The position numbers were made by a program, and so were the translations under genes. The notes beneath the pieces were generated by a model. It saw only the letters and a list, made by a program, of their open reading frames with translations. It was not told the origin of the DNA and did not search any database. From NCBI GenBank assembly GCA_947034885.2, contig OX344749.2, forward strand, positions 8,943,501 through 9,007,500: a stretch of 64,000 nucleotides of DNA, in the 5' to 3' direction. Every line of letters begins with the position of its first letter. Within the stretch, counting starts at the first letter, position 1. Shown one piece after another: positions 25,100 to 37,099 of the stretch. The DNA comes from Thuidium tamariscinum (Eukaryota; Streptophyta; Bryopsida; Hypnales; Thuidiaceae).

Positions 25100-26632
25100 G
25101 TCAGGCCGTACCATTTTTTTTTTTTTGGAAACAAATGAAATCAGGATTTCATTGCCGAGAAAGTAGCGTTCCTTTTCAAAAGCAAAGTCATGAATCTCAA
25201 AGTTTGATTCTGGTATTTTCCTTGGATCAGACGCCAATAAGGTGAGTTTACTAGTAAGTTGGGATCATTCCCTTCAGTTGACTTTCCGCAGTTTTGAATA
25301 ACTTTAATTATTAGCTTATGTTTTACTTTTAATTATTGAGAAATGTTTCAGTACTTTTAAAAAGATTCCAATGGTTTTTTGGGATACTTAGTTTTTGAAT
25401 AAGTTATACAATTTTTTTAGACTTTTTTTTAAGCACAATTTCAAGTAATTAATTTTGGGACGAAATATACTTGAAAAGTAATTCTTATTGTTTTTAACAC
25501 AATCTTGAGCTTGCATTTTCTAGGGTGGTGGGAGATACAAAGTTTATAAGAAAAACAAATATATACTCTGTAAAGAAAATGTACAAAATATAATCTTGAA
25601 ACATCAAAAGAAGGCTTGGTATGAGATTGATTGAAGAAACTATAAGGATATAATTGTAATTATAAGATCTTGGATTTCAAGGCTTAGATTTAGAGTTGCA
25701 AAAAAAATCAAAGTAATTAACATAGATGCATGAATGTTGAGATATATATAATTAAATGAACATCAATAAAAAAAAAATTAGTTTTTTATACACTTGTTTG
25801 CAACTTCAAATGTGAAAGCGACAAAGTTAATGTTAAAAGTTGGAACAACAACAATTACGAGCCTACAAAATTTATCATTCTTATTAGAAAATAATCAAAT
25901 GAATTCTTGTCTATAATCAAACACATTTGATTTTGGAATGAGTTTGCTTTGCAATTGGTTAGAAACTATCAACTATTACAAAGAAAAAAATTTAACTTGA
26001 TTTTATCAAAGAAAAATATATCATAAGAAGAGAATTTCATTAATAGATCTCTACTAGAATATATAACAATTAAGTTGAGGTTGGAATCTTAGCTCAAATA
26101 CATTAGAATTTGCTTAGATGACAATTTTTCAAGAGAAGGGACTTCAATGTCTAAGTTAGCTTTTGATTTGGCTTAAAGAATGAGTTCTTTGGAACCTGTT
26201 ATCAACCTTAAAATTTTCAAATTTAGCACCCTATAAAATCTAATTCGTATTTTGGTGCAATGCACCTCAAGCACATTAAAAGAGATTCTCACAAATAGAA
26301 AGCAAACTAAATTTGGGAATATCACTTTCTAGAGATAAGATTTTGTTATGTGATTGCAAACCTTATATTTTAACTTATTCGTGGAATAGATGATGTCGCT
26401 AAACCTCATATCAGAGTATATTGAACTGTACAACAAATATGGTGCCAATCAATCTCCTTCCAAAAATCAATAGATGCTTATACGCACAAGATTCAAATTG
26501 GGCATAGAATAGACTCTATGTCGCACCCTCTAGGAAAAAAAATGAATTAGAATTCATTAAGTCACTCACTTTGAAGTTGTGTGAACATTTCTTAAAGACT
26601 AAAATATGGTGCTTTGGGCATTTAGAGGTTAA

Positions 26633-27188
26633 TTAATCCCTAAATGTCATGAATGGTATATTGTATATGTGTGATACATCTCATTGATCCAATAGTTTTA
26701 ATTGACAATGAAGATTTTTAGAAGACATATTGAATATTAATGGACTATCAAACTAATTTACTTTATAATGGTACTTTTTGCAACATCAACATTTGATTTT
26801 GTCAAATCAGGAAAATCCAAACTTGAAAGTGAATTCATATCTAAATTTATTCATTAAAAATGACTACACAAATAGTACACAGTCTTGGTGCACATTAAAT
26901 TAAAAAATTATTAACTTATAGTATTATATTGAAAGCCTTCAAATATAGCTTATCATACAAGAATTCATATATACAACCAAAATTTGTTTTTTTGGTGCAT
27001 TTTGAAATTAACTACTTTCAAATCAATTTGATAACAATCTAAATGTTTATTTTAGATTTTATCAAATGCATAAATTTAATGATTTTTCTTATTGATTTCT
27101 TTTCCTATAAATATTTTTTGGTTAAAATAATATATTATGGTACATCTAAGTTATAAATTTTATTATCTCATAGGCATTTAGAGTTTAA
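26633..27188 (+). mobile_element. TTAA-flanked element, family B (548 bp)
   Basis: It starts TCCCTAAATGTCATG after TTAA at 26633-26636 and ends GGCATTTAGAGT before TTAA at 27185-27188. Its left TTAA is immediately next to the right TTAA of the preceding large element (TTAATTAA). No coding frame. Confidence 0.5.
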
Positions 27189-27889
27189 TAGTAGTACATT
27201 TGGATTATGTTTGATACTTCAATACCTATTTTTGTCTTTTAAAATAAATATATTAAAATAATAGATCTAAACTTTAGAAAATTTGAATTTGGTGTTATAT
27301 AATAGACATAGATGTAAATTTTCCATTGATTTATAAAATGTACAATACCTATAGAAATCGAAAATATATACCGTTTGTTCTTACACCTTTCACCCTCTAA
27401 ATTCTTCAAAATTATTTTTAGATGATTCTTCAAGGTTAATGCAAGTACCTATGATTTCAATTTTTGACAAGATTTTTTGAAAGTTTTGTTCATTATAGGA
27501 AAATGATTAGCTTCGGAAAACATAATTTCTATTTTAATTGGGGACAAGGAGAAAAAATCATGCCTTAATAAGTCCAAAATAGATGAAGTCAAGCAAAAAA
27601 TCTGCAAAAACTTGAGATAATTTTAGTTTCTAAAAATTTCTTATAGATTATATTTTTCCATTTGAAAAGATTTGATTCATTCTATTTAGATAAGTGATGT
27701 GAAATTTATGAAGCTTCTTGTTTTGTTGCAATCTTAGTAAATTTAAAGAAAATAATGTACTAGATTTGTTCATGAATTCAATTTTAACAATTTTTCAAGA
27801 ATCTCACCATTGAGATTAGTGTAAATACTTCAATTTCATCTCAAAACTATCAACAATTTAGTTTTCCTTCTATTCTATGTATATGTGCT
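27189..27889. other. AT-rich intergenic stretch, no gene seen
   Basis: Very low GC, short frames only, and no element ends recognised. Confidence 0.5.
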
Positions 27890-29772
27890 TTGACCCCTTA
27901 AGTTCCTTGACTATGTTTACTCCAAAAGTGGTCAAAAACTGTCATTTCTAGTACCAATACCAATTTTTTTCTTATAAACATTTTTTTGAGATTTATAACC
28001 GTAGGATCTTGTAGTAAATTGGTTTGTGAACATGTGCAAAAAAAATTTAGAGTTTTTCACCATGTAGATTGCAAGATATTTGCATTTGAGTGCTCCAAAA
28101 TCATTTTTTTCACCCTGCCTAAAGAAGGGCAGCTGCACTTCAAAAGGCAAAAAACATATGAAAAATGGTCCAAAATGTTTGTGCTTCTTTGGATTAATTC
28201 TTGAGGCTAAGTAGGATACTTGCCTAAAAAATTTCAAATTGTTTAGAATTGTACAATATATAGGAAAAAAATAGTAAGTAAAAAGAAATAACAAATTCTT
28301 CAAAATATAAAATTGTTAAGAATTTACTTATGAAATTGAAAAATGCCAATCTAAATGGTTGCAATGTTATAATAAACAATCTACATCCTATGATTTTATT
28401 TTTTGGAAAAATATTGAAAATTGAGTAAAACAAAGGATTTCAAAGTTTATTTTAGAGTAGAAAATCCATTATTGGCTTCAAACAAAATAACCTCATAAAT
28501 TTTAACTCATTGATCAAAATGAGTTGATTTAAAGCTTTCCGTGGATATGAAAATGATGAAAACTAATTTCAAATTTTTGTTTCTGAAAAAAGTGATTTTT
28601 TTCAATATGCCCGAACTGCCCAATTATGGAAAAAAGTAGAATATTAAGCCATAATTTTGACTCATATTTCCAAATGTCTTGATTATTAGTACACATCAAA
28701 GATATTCCTCATCCCCACCTTCTATAAAAATTTGGGCCTTAACCCCTAAAGGACCAAACTGTGTTTTTTGGCAACATAGCGATTTTGGGCAGCTCACTAC
28801 GAATGGAGTTTTTATTATTTTTCTTTGAAATTTTCACACAACAGGCGCCTAAGGAGTAGCTTTAAGGTACAACAAGTTTTATAACATTTGACTATATAGT
28901 CAAAAAGTTATTGCATGATATGTGATTTCCTTTGATCTCTGGGCAGCCTAGGCAGATAAAAAAACTTCTTTAAAAATAATCTTTTGAAAAAATTAAAATA
29001 TTAAAAATTTTATTTAGAATTTTGTGTATGCATGAATCTTTGAATCATTCCATTTGGATTAGTGAGTCAAAAGTTATGAGGAGGTTTAGTTTGAGGTAGT
29101 TTGTGGCTAGTTACAAAATTCCTAGACTACAAAAAAAGTTTGAAATCCTTTAGTTAACTCAATTTTTAATATTTTTTGATAAAAATAATTGCAATAGGTG
29201 AAGATTGTTTATTACAACATTTTAACCATTGGGATCAGAATTTTTCAATTCCATAAATAAATTGTTTACAATTTAGTGTTTTGGCTCATTTTCTACTTCT
29301 TTGTACTTGTTATTTTTTTCCTCTATGTTTTACAACTCCAAATGATTTGAAATTTTTTTGGCATATAGCCAACTTGCCTTTAAGAATTAATCCAGAGGGT
29401 TATTACCAATTTGAACTTTTTTTCATACAAATGTAACCTTGTGAAGTGCAGCTGCCCGGATTTCCACAGTGGTAAAAAAAGGATTTTTGTCACTTCAAAC
29501 ACTAATATCTTGCAATCTGCACGGTGGAAATTGATGAAATTTTTTCCACATCTTTTAAAACTTGTGCTCTAAAAGATCCTACGGTTACTTTTGTCCAAAA
29601 ATGTTTTTTTCTTAAAATTTGGTAGTTGTCTAAAAAATGATAGTTTTGAAGTAGTTTTGGTGAAAACATAGTCAAAAACCTTGAGGGGTTAAATACAAAA
29701 ATCTCTACTCACACGTACCTGCCCAAAATCGCTATATTGCCAAATTTGGCACATTGGTCCTTTAGGGGTTAA
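27890..29772 (+). mobile_element. TTAA-flanked family B element, interrupted by a second copy
   Basis: The left end is CCCCTTAAGTTCCTTGACTA after TTGA (a one-base change from TTAA) at 27890. The right end is TTGGTCCTTTAGGGG before TTAA at 29769-29772. The element is split: 27894-28742 and 29693-29768 belong to it (about 925 bp), while 28743-29688 is another copy in opposite orientation. The rejoined parts line up with the right-hand portions of the copies at 33603-34548 and 37100-37763 (shared AATCTCTA.TCACAC and TGCCCAAAAT). No transposase frame. Confidence 0.75.
28739..29692 (-). mobile_element. Complete 946-bp TTAA-flanked family B element, nested
   Basis: The body 28743-29688 is bounded by TTAA at 28739-28742 and 29689-29692. 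Read on the minus strand it starts CCCCTCAAGGTTTTTGAC and ends TTTGGTCCTTTAGGGG. Its interior is a diverged reverse complement of the host element (marker GGAAAAAAATA.[A/T]AAGTA near 29318, minus strand). The length equals that of the copy at 33603-34548. The surrounding copy carries one unduplicated TTAA-compatible site here, so the duplication is consistent with transposition. Confidence 0.8.
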
Positions 29773-29959
29773 CTTAACAATTTTTGAAGGAATAAAGATG
29801 GGGGTGGGGGTGGAGGTGGGGAAACAAACTCTCAAGTCTCAACTCAATTCTTCAAAATAATTAAAAAAATTAATTTATAATTTGTAAAACATATAATTTG
29901 GGTTAAGAAGATTCAAAGCCTTATACTGATCCATTCAAACTAGGAGCCCCAAAAAATCA
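29773..29959 (+). repeat. G-rich GGGGTGG tract and flanking AT-rich DNA
   Basis: Positions 29800-29821 read GGGGGTGGGGGTGGAGGTGG, a potential four-stranded G-tract on the plus strand. The rest of this short interval shows nothing else. Confidence 0.6.
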
Positions 29960-30232
29960 CATTAGAAGAAATCTGAGGGCATTACAAGGCTGTTTCGGGT
30001 CTATTCCCGAAATGGCTCCCAATGCCGTTGGCTGCTATGAGGCCAACTTTAATAAATTTAAAAAAGTTGGGGGGTCTTGAAATATGAAAATAAGTTCAAA
30101 AAAATTCAAAAAAAATCAATTAATTACGTGGCAAGGGCACGACCACGTAGGATTCGAGTTCACAAGGCAGAAACTGCGTTCTCGCAGTCCGAGAACCCAC
30201 AGCCTCCTAATGCCTTCAAATTTCATCTAATG
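29960..30232 (-). mobile_element. CATTAG/CTAATG inverted-repeat element, family D
   Basis: It begins CATTAGAAGAAATCTGAGGG and ends CCTTCAAATTTCATCTAATG, a diverged inverted pair. The interior is largely the reverse complement of 24795-25099 (shared CCCCGAAATGGC / CCCGAAATGGCTCC and CACGTAGGATTC-type phrases). A start of the same type (CATTAGATGAGATTTGGGGC) occurs alone at 32982. Confidence 0.6.
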
Positions 30233-30568
30233 TTTTTGTCACTTTGAACACTTACATCTTGTGATCAATACAATCAAAAAATTTGAAATTTCTTCCCTAC
30301 ATTCTCATGCTAGTCTAGTTCAAGATCCTGTTGTTGGATGTGTAGAAGAAAGAAAAAGAAGTTAAATTTTTTTTTTACACATTGAAAATAACAATTTTGA
30401 TTTTGATTGTGGGGTTTAGGGACAAGTGGCCTTGGGGGACTGTAGGGGTGAAACCCTAAACCTATTCTAAAAACGCTATAAAAGTGTGATCAACGATGTC
30501 CTCCAACCAGAAGTTAAATTGTAGATTGACTGACTATTTTGATAAGGTAGAAGGCTCTTAAATGGAGC

Positions 30569-30684
30569 GGGTTCTAAAATGGTGCCCTATCTTAAATGTA
30601 TAGTAGTTGTACATGTTGCTTTTTCATAGCCTTCAGCAATGTACTGACAGTGTACATTGTAGCTAGGGCACCATTTTACAGCCC
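30569..30684 (+). mobile_element. Small inverted-repeat element (about 115 bp)
   Basis: The left arm AAAATGGTGCCCTA (30576-30589) is repeated exactly in reverse complement at 30664-30677. With three mismatches the match extends outward to GGG. The loop holds a GTACATTG/CAATGTAC-like pair. Only one copy is present in the window, and the target duplication is unclear. Confidence 0.5.
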
Positions 30685-30849
30685 TATGCCCTTTCAACTT
30701 CACAGTTTGATAACTAATTCAAAAAAGCTCAGAAAAATATGAAACCACTTGGGTTAGATGTCAATTCTACTTGTTTTTCAAGGAAAATTTACTGAAAAAT
30801 ATTTCTAGAGGTTTTACCTCCCTGAAATTCTGTTTCAGCCCTTAGATGG

Positions 30850-31400
30850 TCCATTATAGGACCTCTTACCTTAGAAGCATTTTGTTCATTCTCCTACAAT
30901 TCTGTATCGTCAAAAAGTTAAAAATCCACACTGGCTGGCTTTTCGGTTCCCCTGTTTTTAATTATTGGTACAGCTTTGTGTCATTGAGACGGAATCAACA
31001 GAACAAATCCAGACTTTCTGGGTTACGGAGTCATTCACACTCCACGTGCAACAATCCCACGGAACCATTATACGTATTATTAACGCAAATTTCGACATTC
31101 ACTCTGGCCATTGATTCGAAACTGCAGTCTGATTACCTCAGATGAATCCACATTTCATCCACTATTTAAATTTTTTTTGAGTTTATTGACGATTTCATCC
31201 AAAATTTTACTGTTATTTTCCTATAAGCTTGGTGCTAGGCCAAAAAATTTGGTGCAATTCTGCACCAAATCGGCAGAAAGAAAAACACTGCTTAAGTTAG
31301 GTTGGTTGTTTTGTCTTGTTTGTTGTAGTGAGATTTCCAGGATTGTCCACCCGCTGGTTGCATTCTTGGTACCGTCGGAAAGCTTTTTGTAAGGAGGGGT
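30850..31400. other. Moderate-GC stretch with no clear gene
   Basis: Several open frames of 80-100 codons occur on both strands. Base composition is closer to the gene regions than to the surrounding DNA, so this may be a promoter or leader of the locus next to it. No domain is recognised. Confidence 0.3.
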
Positions 31401-32253
31401 GCTCAGACTTGGTTTTGTGGTGTTTGAACCAACTGTGTGAAAGTTATTGAAGTTTGAAGTTTTCATGCATTCAAAAATTAGAAAATGACTTTAACTTTGG
31501 TTGTGATTGAGGCAACGGCACAGGGCTCTTTGGTTTTGAACTTCAGCTCAGACCCAAAGAAATTAGAGGCCTCGATTTCAGCTCCTTTTTCATAATTTCA
31601 TTTTGGCTCAGATAGAATTCTCTACTAGGACTCCCTCTACCCATTAAAAGCTTCTCAATTAAGGTAGGTACACCCAAAATGGCACCTGACCTTAAAGCGC
31701 CCTGTACAATATGCATACATTTTCAAAATCAGTCATGTATCCAGACTGTAGATGGCGCTTTCAGAAACACACTTTGACAGTTAATAACTTTTGCATACGG
31801 TATCCAAATCCACTGTTCTTTGGTGCATTGGAACATGCTTTCACTCACCAACAAGACTGTAAAAAAATCTGAACAACATAATAACAGGAACTAGGCACAG
31901 TATGAAAAATTGTTGCTTTTGGGTGTACCTACCTTAGGCTAATTTTCGGTCTTCGCAGGAAAAATTACAGTAGAGAAGCTTTCAGTGGGACAGAGGGAGG
32001 AACTGATTACTGGCGAGTGATGACGGAGAGACGGAAGTGACCTTCCCTTCATCAGTCCCTTGATCTCAGTCTTCGGTTTGGGAAGGTCAATAATTTTCGC
32101 TACAGTTTGCTTGTTTTCTGTCCGTAATGTTGGAATCTCTGGAACCAGTTTGGCAGTGAGGGCATGAACGGCGAGGACCGACGGATTCCGCCCGTCCGGA
32201 GCTCTCCTCAAAAAGCAGTCATTTGTTTTCGGAGCACTCGCTAGAAGTTGCAT
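31221..32253 (-). CDS. Unrecognised small coding-like locus split by a miniature element
   Basis: From ATG at 32253 the minus strand reads MQLLASAPKTNDCFLRRAPD and stays open for 104 codons to 31939, with basic, Pro- and Ser-rich text such as KTEIKGLMKGRSLPSLRHHS. A possible donor (ctact|gtaattt, near 31977) would skip the family A element at 31662-31934. Beyond it a frame reads SPSREFYLSQNEIMKKELKS (about 31640-31550), and another coding-like frame follows (KLSDGTKNATSGWTILEISL, about 31393-31334). I cannot fix the exon joins. I do not recognise a family. If real, it is a lineage-specific or fast-evolving protein. It could also be leader sequence. Confidence 0.3.
31660..31936 (-). mobile_element. 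TA-flanked miniature element, family A copy 3
   Basis: The 273-bp core (31662-31934) sits between TA dinucleotides with 18-bp inverted ends, in the opposite orientation to copies 1 and 2. It lies directly after the stop codon of the 104-codon frame on the minus strand. Confidence 0.85.
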
Positions 32254-32537
32254 CTGATGATTCGCCCTTTCGAAGCCGAGAATCGTTGGCCATGCAGCAT
32301 TATTGCAAGGGAGGAACTGCTGTCAAGAATGTCGCAATACATGGACGGATAGAGTGAGTGTCTGAGTGAGTGGCAGCCTTTAATGTCCCAATGTTTTTTT
32401 CAACAGATAACCGCTGAAAATTACTTGGGTCCAAAAAGAAATGTTAAAACTAGCCTTTCTAGTGCAAAAGGGCAAAAAGTAATGAATGTTTGTCGGTTTG
32501 TTTTCCAAAATTAACCTTGGAATGACTTGCAATAGAC

Positions 32538-32760
32538 TAAGGTAGGTACACCCAAAAGCGCCTTGTTCCTAAAAGTGCCATCTACAATGCACATACATTT
32601 CCAAAATCAGTCATGTTCAAAGGCTGTAGATGGCACTTTTAGAAACAGACTTTGGAACATGCTTTCACTTGCTAACAAGACTCCATAAAAATCTAAACTA
32701 GCTAATAATAGGAACTAGGCACAGTATGAATAAGTGGCGCTTTTGGATGTACCTACCTCA
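32538..32760 (-). mobile_element. TA-flanked miniature element, family A copy 4 (internally deleted)
   Basis: The core 32540-32758 is only 219 bp; the block with the CATACGGTATCC-type text is missing. The left flank is TA and the right flank is CA, one base off. Orientation is as in copy 3. Confidence 0.8.
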
Positions 32761-33598
32761 GTATGAGAATGAATAGAAGAAGTTTCAAAAACTTTGACCA
32801 CACAAATTGTAAGATAAATGCATTCAAAGTAAAGAAAATATGTTTTTGGTGTACCTAATTGTGACAAATTAGTGTATGAGACTTTGAATCCTAATTAAAA
32901 AATTTTGCTCTACATGTTTTGATTTAAAAAAAAACTTGTCATAAAGAATTGAGTTGAGGATTTAGGAAAAAAAATACCAAACATTAGATGAGATTTGGGG
33001 CCTCTAGAAGATTGCAGGTTCCCAAACTGCAAGAACATTGAAATTGCCGTGGGAACACGTTTCACTATCACAGGAATATAGAAACTACAGAATCCAATGC
33101 AGTGGAGACTGTGCCACATCATCGATTTTTTTTTAAATTCACATTTCAAGAACCCAATTTTTTTTCTTCAAATGGAACAATTCAAAGCTTTCAATGGAGA
33201 CGAAATGCAATACATCATAATTCATAAACAAATTTTTACAAATTTTCATTAAATTTTTTTGTGAATTTCTTTTGTTGCTTGTCAAGTTGAAGTTTGGGCT
33301 TACTATGCTCTTGGTCCCCCAAAGCTAATAAGTTTTTACATTTGACAAAAAGAAATTTGAGAAAATTCACCAAAATTTTTGCTTATAGAAACTCTTGCTC
33401 AAAATCTATTTTCTACTTGTAGAGACAATGGAACTGTGAGGGTTAAGGTAACAACTCCTTGAAGATTATAGAAAACAAAACTTGCAAGTATACTTCAGAC
33501 CTTGTTTCTACATCCAAATATAGAAAAGGGTCATAAGGTTATAATTCCTTAAAGTGACTAGGCTCTTCAAATTGCTCCTATATAAGGATCTAGTATGG
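32761..33598. other. AT-rich stretch with a truncated family D start
   Basis: CATTAGATGAGATTTGGGGC at 32982 matches the start of family D, and the following text (AACTGCAAGAACATTG) also resembles that family, but no CTAATG end was found. No gene is supported. Confidence 0.4.
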
Positions 33599-34552
33599 TT
33601 AAACCTTAAAGGTTTTTGACTGTGTTTTCACAATAAATGTTCTAAAATTGTGATTTCTAGTACAAGTGCAAAATTTTAGAAAAAACTCTTTTTTTGACAA
33701 ACATAACCATGAGATCTTGTAGTAAGGTGGTTTGAAAAGATATAGAAAAAATTTCATAAATTTCCACCAAGTAGATTGTAAGATATCAACATTAAAAAAT
33801 TGACTAAAATTCTTTTTTAATCCTTGCAAAACCCCAAGTAGCTACATTTCACAAGGTCACATTTGTATTAAAAAATGTTAAAAATGGTGATGATTCTTTG
33901 AAATCATCCTTCAATGCAAGTTGGCTACATGCTCAAAAAATTTCCAATCATTTGGAATTGTACAATACAACACTTAGGGAAAAAATAGTAAGTAGAAAGA
34001 AGTAGAAAAAGCTTGAAAATACGAAATTGTTAACAATTTATTTATAAAAATTAAAAATTAAAATCCCAATGGTAGTAATATTGTAAAAAACCAATTCACC
34101 TATATTTTAATTTTTTCAAAAATACTAAAAATAGAATTAAATAAAGAATTTCAATTTTTTTTGTAGAATAGAGATTCTATAACTACCCGCAAAATACCCC
34201 AAACTAAAACTCCTCATAAGTTTTGACTCATTAGTTGAAATGGAATGATTAGAAGCTTTTCACACAAATATAAATCTAGTAAACCAATTTCAAAATTTTA
34301 TTTCTTAAAAAAGAAATTTTTAAAGAAGTTTTCTTAAAATTACCCGAGTTGGTTGATTAAAGGAAACAACATATCATGCTATAACTTTTTTATTGTATAG
34401 TTGAGAGTTATGAAAATTATTGGGTCTTAAATCTATTCCTCGAGTACATGTTATGTGAAAATTTCAAAGAATAAAACAAAACTCCATTCATAATGAGCTG
34501 TCCAAAATTGCTATGTTGCCAAAAAAACGCAGTTTAGGGCTTTAGGAGTTAT
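33599..34552 (+). mobile_element. TTAA-flanked family B element (946 bp)
   Basis: TTAA at 33599-33602 precedes ACCTTAAAGGTTTTTGAC. The right end is GGGCTTTAGGAG before TTAT at 34549-34552. The body 33603-34548 has exactly the same length as the nested copy at 28743-29688 and aligns with it throughout, including GGAAAAAATAGTAAGTAG near 33979. Both ends have lost a few bases of the consensus, so it is an older copy. No coding frame. Confidence 0.7.
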
Positions 34553-37099
34553 TGCAAAATAGAAGAATTGAAATGCAAAAGTTCATTATTTGTCCAAATA
34601 AACGGGAAAGTTATAGGAAATGAAATTCAACCCTAAAATAATTGAAAAGAGAGAGGGCAATGTAGTATACAAGAAAAGTTATAAATGAATGAAAAAACAT
34701 AAATATTTTGTTTCCAATTAGTAGAAATATGGTAATAAATGTTTTATATTGAATGTTCTTTTTTTTTAAATGAGGGACACTTTTTGAACCCATGTTGCAT
34801 GCCATCTCAAAATGACATATGGCAATTTTAGAAAAATGACTTAATATACACCAAATCTAATCTTCATGTAGGTAGCCTCCATTTTGTATGATTTATTCAA
34901 TGCTTTTCTTACAAAAATTTTAATGCAGCTAGAGTGAAGTGACAATCAAGGATTTTTTGGAAATCAAACTAGATGAAATGTGAAAAATTGAATGATATTT
35001 CACTCAAAATGGGTGAAAAATGAACAAACGGGTCAAAAAAAATTCTAAGATGAAAAGATGATTTCAGCCCAAATTTAATAGTTGGAAATATAGATACTTC
35101 CATTTGATAATAAATTGATAATCAGAAAAGCTAGATCTATTTTTGTCACTACTATAACATTTAATAGCATGTTGTAACACTGCCTTCCCTCTATAGTGGA
35201 GGGTGTGGCATATTCTACACCCAAAAGCCTCTCCATGTTGTTCAATTACTTTAATAGTTACTGATGAGGCATTGTTAGGGTGTTGAATATTCCACATCCT
35301 CAACTATTGAGAAAAGGTAGTAACAGCCAACGCTATTGAATGTTATGACTTAAAAGAAGAAGTTACTAATTTTATTTCTTAGAGATGACATCATATCTAT
35401 CATTAATCATTGGTCTTTTTTCCAAGAAACAAGAAAGTTGATTTAAATTAAAATCTCTAATTTTTTCCAACAAAGATTAATATAGTGTAATCAAATTTTC
35501 AATTCTATTCTATTATTCAAAAATATGAACAACACTATTATAGAATAGAGGTTCATATTGCAAAAAAATATTTTACACAAGTTTCAAAATTAGAGTAGTT
35601 CCTACAATGTATTTTACAATTCTCATTCTTTAATAGAGCTTACATCTAAAAGTGATCATTTTAGGACTAAATTCAAACAATACTCAAATTAATTGAATTA
35701 ATGTAAAATGTTGAATAAGTGCATAATCCCTCCTATTTGTTGGATGAATTTAGTTTTTAATTAATGTGAACTTGTGGAATTTGTATAGGAATTGGATGGA
35801 AGTTTGATGATGGTATATGAAAATGGATGATCTTAGGCAATAATCGTTCTACTTGAGATGATATGAAAATAATATAGACCAAATTGTATTGATATAATTA
35901 TTTAAAATGTAGTGAACTTTGACATTATTAAAGATAGTTATTGTATATAATGCAATCTATTTTTGAGAATTTGTGTTACTACTATAGGATACACTTACAG
36001 TATTAGCTTATTTAGTATAGTCCAAGGTACAGGAGACTAACCAAATGACTAGTCAAATGTACAACAAATTGCGAGCTCCCAGTTAGGAAATTGGAAACAT
36101 TCATTATATTATCACATTCAAAAATCAATGATGCAATTTTAACTCTTTGTATCATTTGATCTTCCACTAGTCACGTCCATATCTATAATTTTGAAGGTGT
36201 TATTTTAATACTATTAATAATAATCTAATATAAATATCTATTAGATTTTTATTAACCCTATTAAAAGATCTATAGACTAGAAATTGACAAGTATTTATAA
36301 AAATATCAAAAATCTACACTACTGCACTCCATTAAAAACAGGATATTAGTCAAATTTTATTCATTTTTAGGATTGTAACTCTAGGATCTTTTTTTTACTA
36401 GTACAAAAGTCATATAAAAAAATAAGAGGGGGTTGAAGAAAGTGTATGTATAAAAAAAAGCCTATAAAGTAGATTTTTTTATAAAGATTCCCTGAACTTC
36501 TAATAATGTGCCTTTACTGGTCTTTCAAGCCTTGTAACTCAAATTATGTCTACAAAGAAAATTTGAAGACTTTATATTTGAGTAGAGCATCATGTTAGGG
36601 AGTAATTTACAAATTTTCAAAGAAAAATGATATTGTACTATACTTGTCCAAATTAAATCCCATAGGAAATAAAAACAGTGTACAATTTTTTTAAAAATAA
36701 ATTATCACATCTTCATAAAAACTAGAATAAAGGGAATCTCATTTTTAATTGCACAAATTTTTCATAACATATTCTACCTTGCAAAGAGATTTAATTTTGA
36801 GATTAAATAATGTTTGAAAATCCTTATAAATATAAGGGTGGTAGTTGTTTTCTACTAGTATTTTGCTAAGAAATGAAAAAAAAAATTTGTCAAAAAATAG
36901 ATTTTTAATATACAATTATGCACATATAAGCATGACAATTGATGTTACTAGTGAACCACAAGCCAATAATCTCTACACTAGTAGTAAGAATAAAGATTTT
37001 TTGGTAAAAAGTTCCAAAATAGTTGTCTAGAGAATTGAAAATTATTCTCACACTATTTTACATCAATTTGGATTCAAAATTTGGAAGCAAAGTTGTATT
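34553..37099. other. AT-rich intergenic stretch, no gene seen
   Basis: The longest frame is 79 codons (35064-35303, minus) and has no recognisable features. Very low GC and no element ends recognised. Confidence 0.5.

Larger units (their letters stand above)
23511..26632 (+). mobile_element. Large TTAA-flanked element, family B (about 3.1 kb, composite)
   Basis: TTAA at 23511-23514 precedes CCCCTAAATGCCCAAGCC. The far side ends GCTTTGGGCATTTAGAGG before TTAA at 26629-26632. Read inward, the two ends agree at about 16 of 17 positions, the best terminal match of the large copies. The interior contains a 114-bp family B element (24203-24316), a family A element (24522-24792) and a family D element (24795-25099). 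Without these it is about 2.4 kb. I found no transposase-like frame. The two ends could instead belong to separate elements. Confidence 0.55.
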
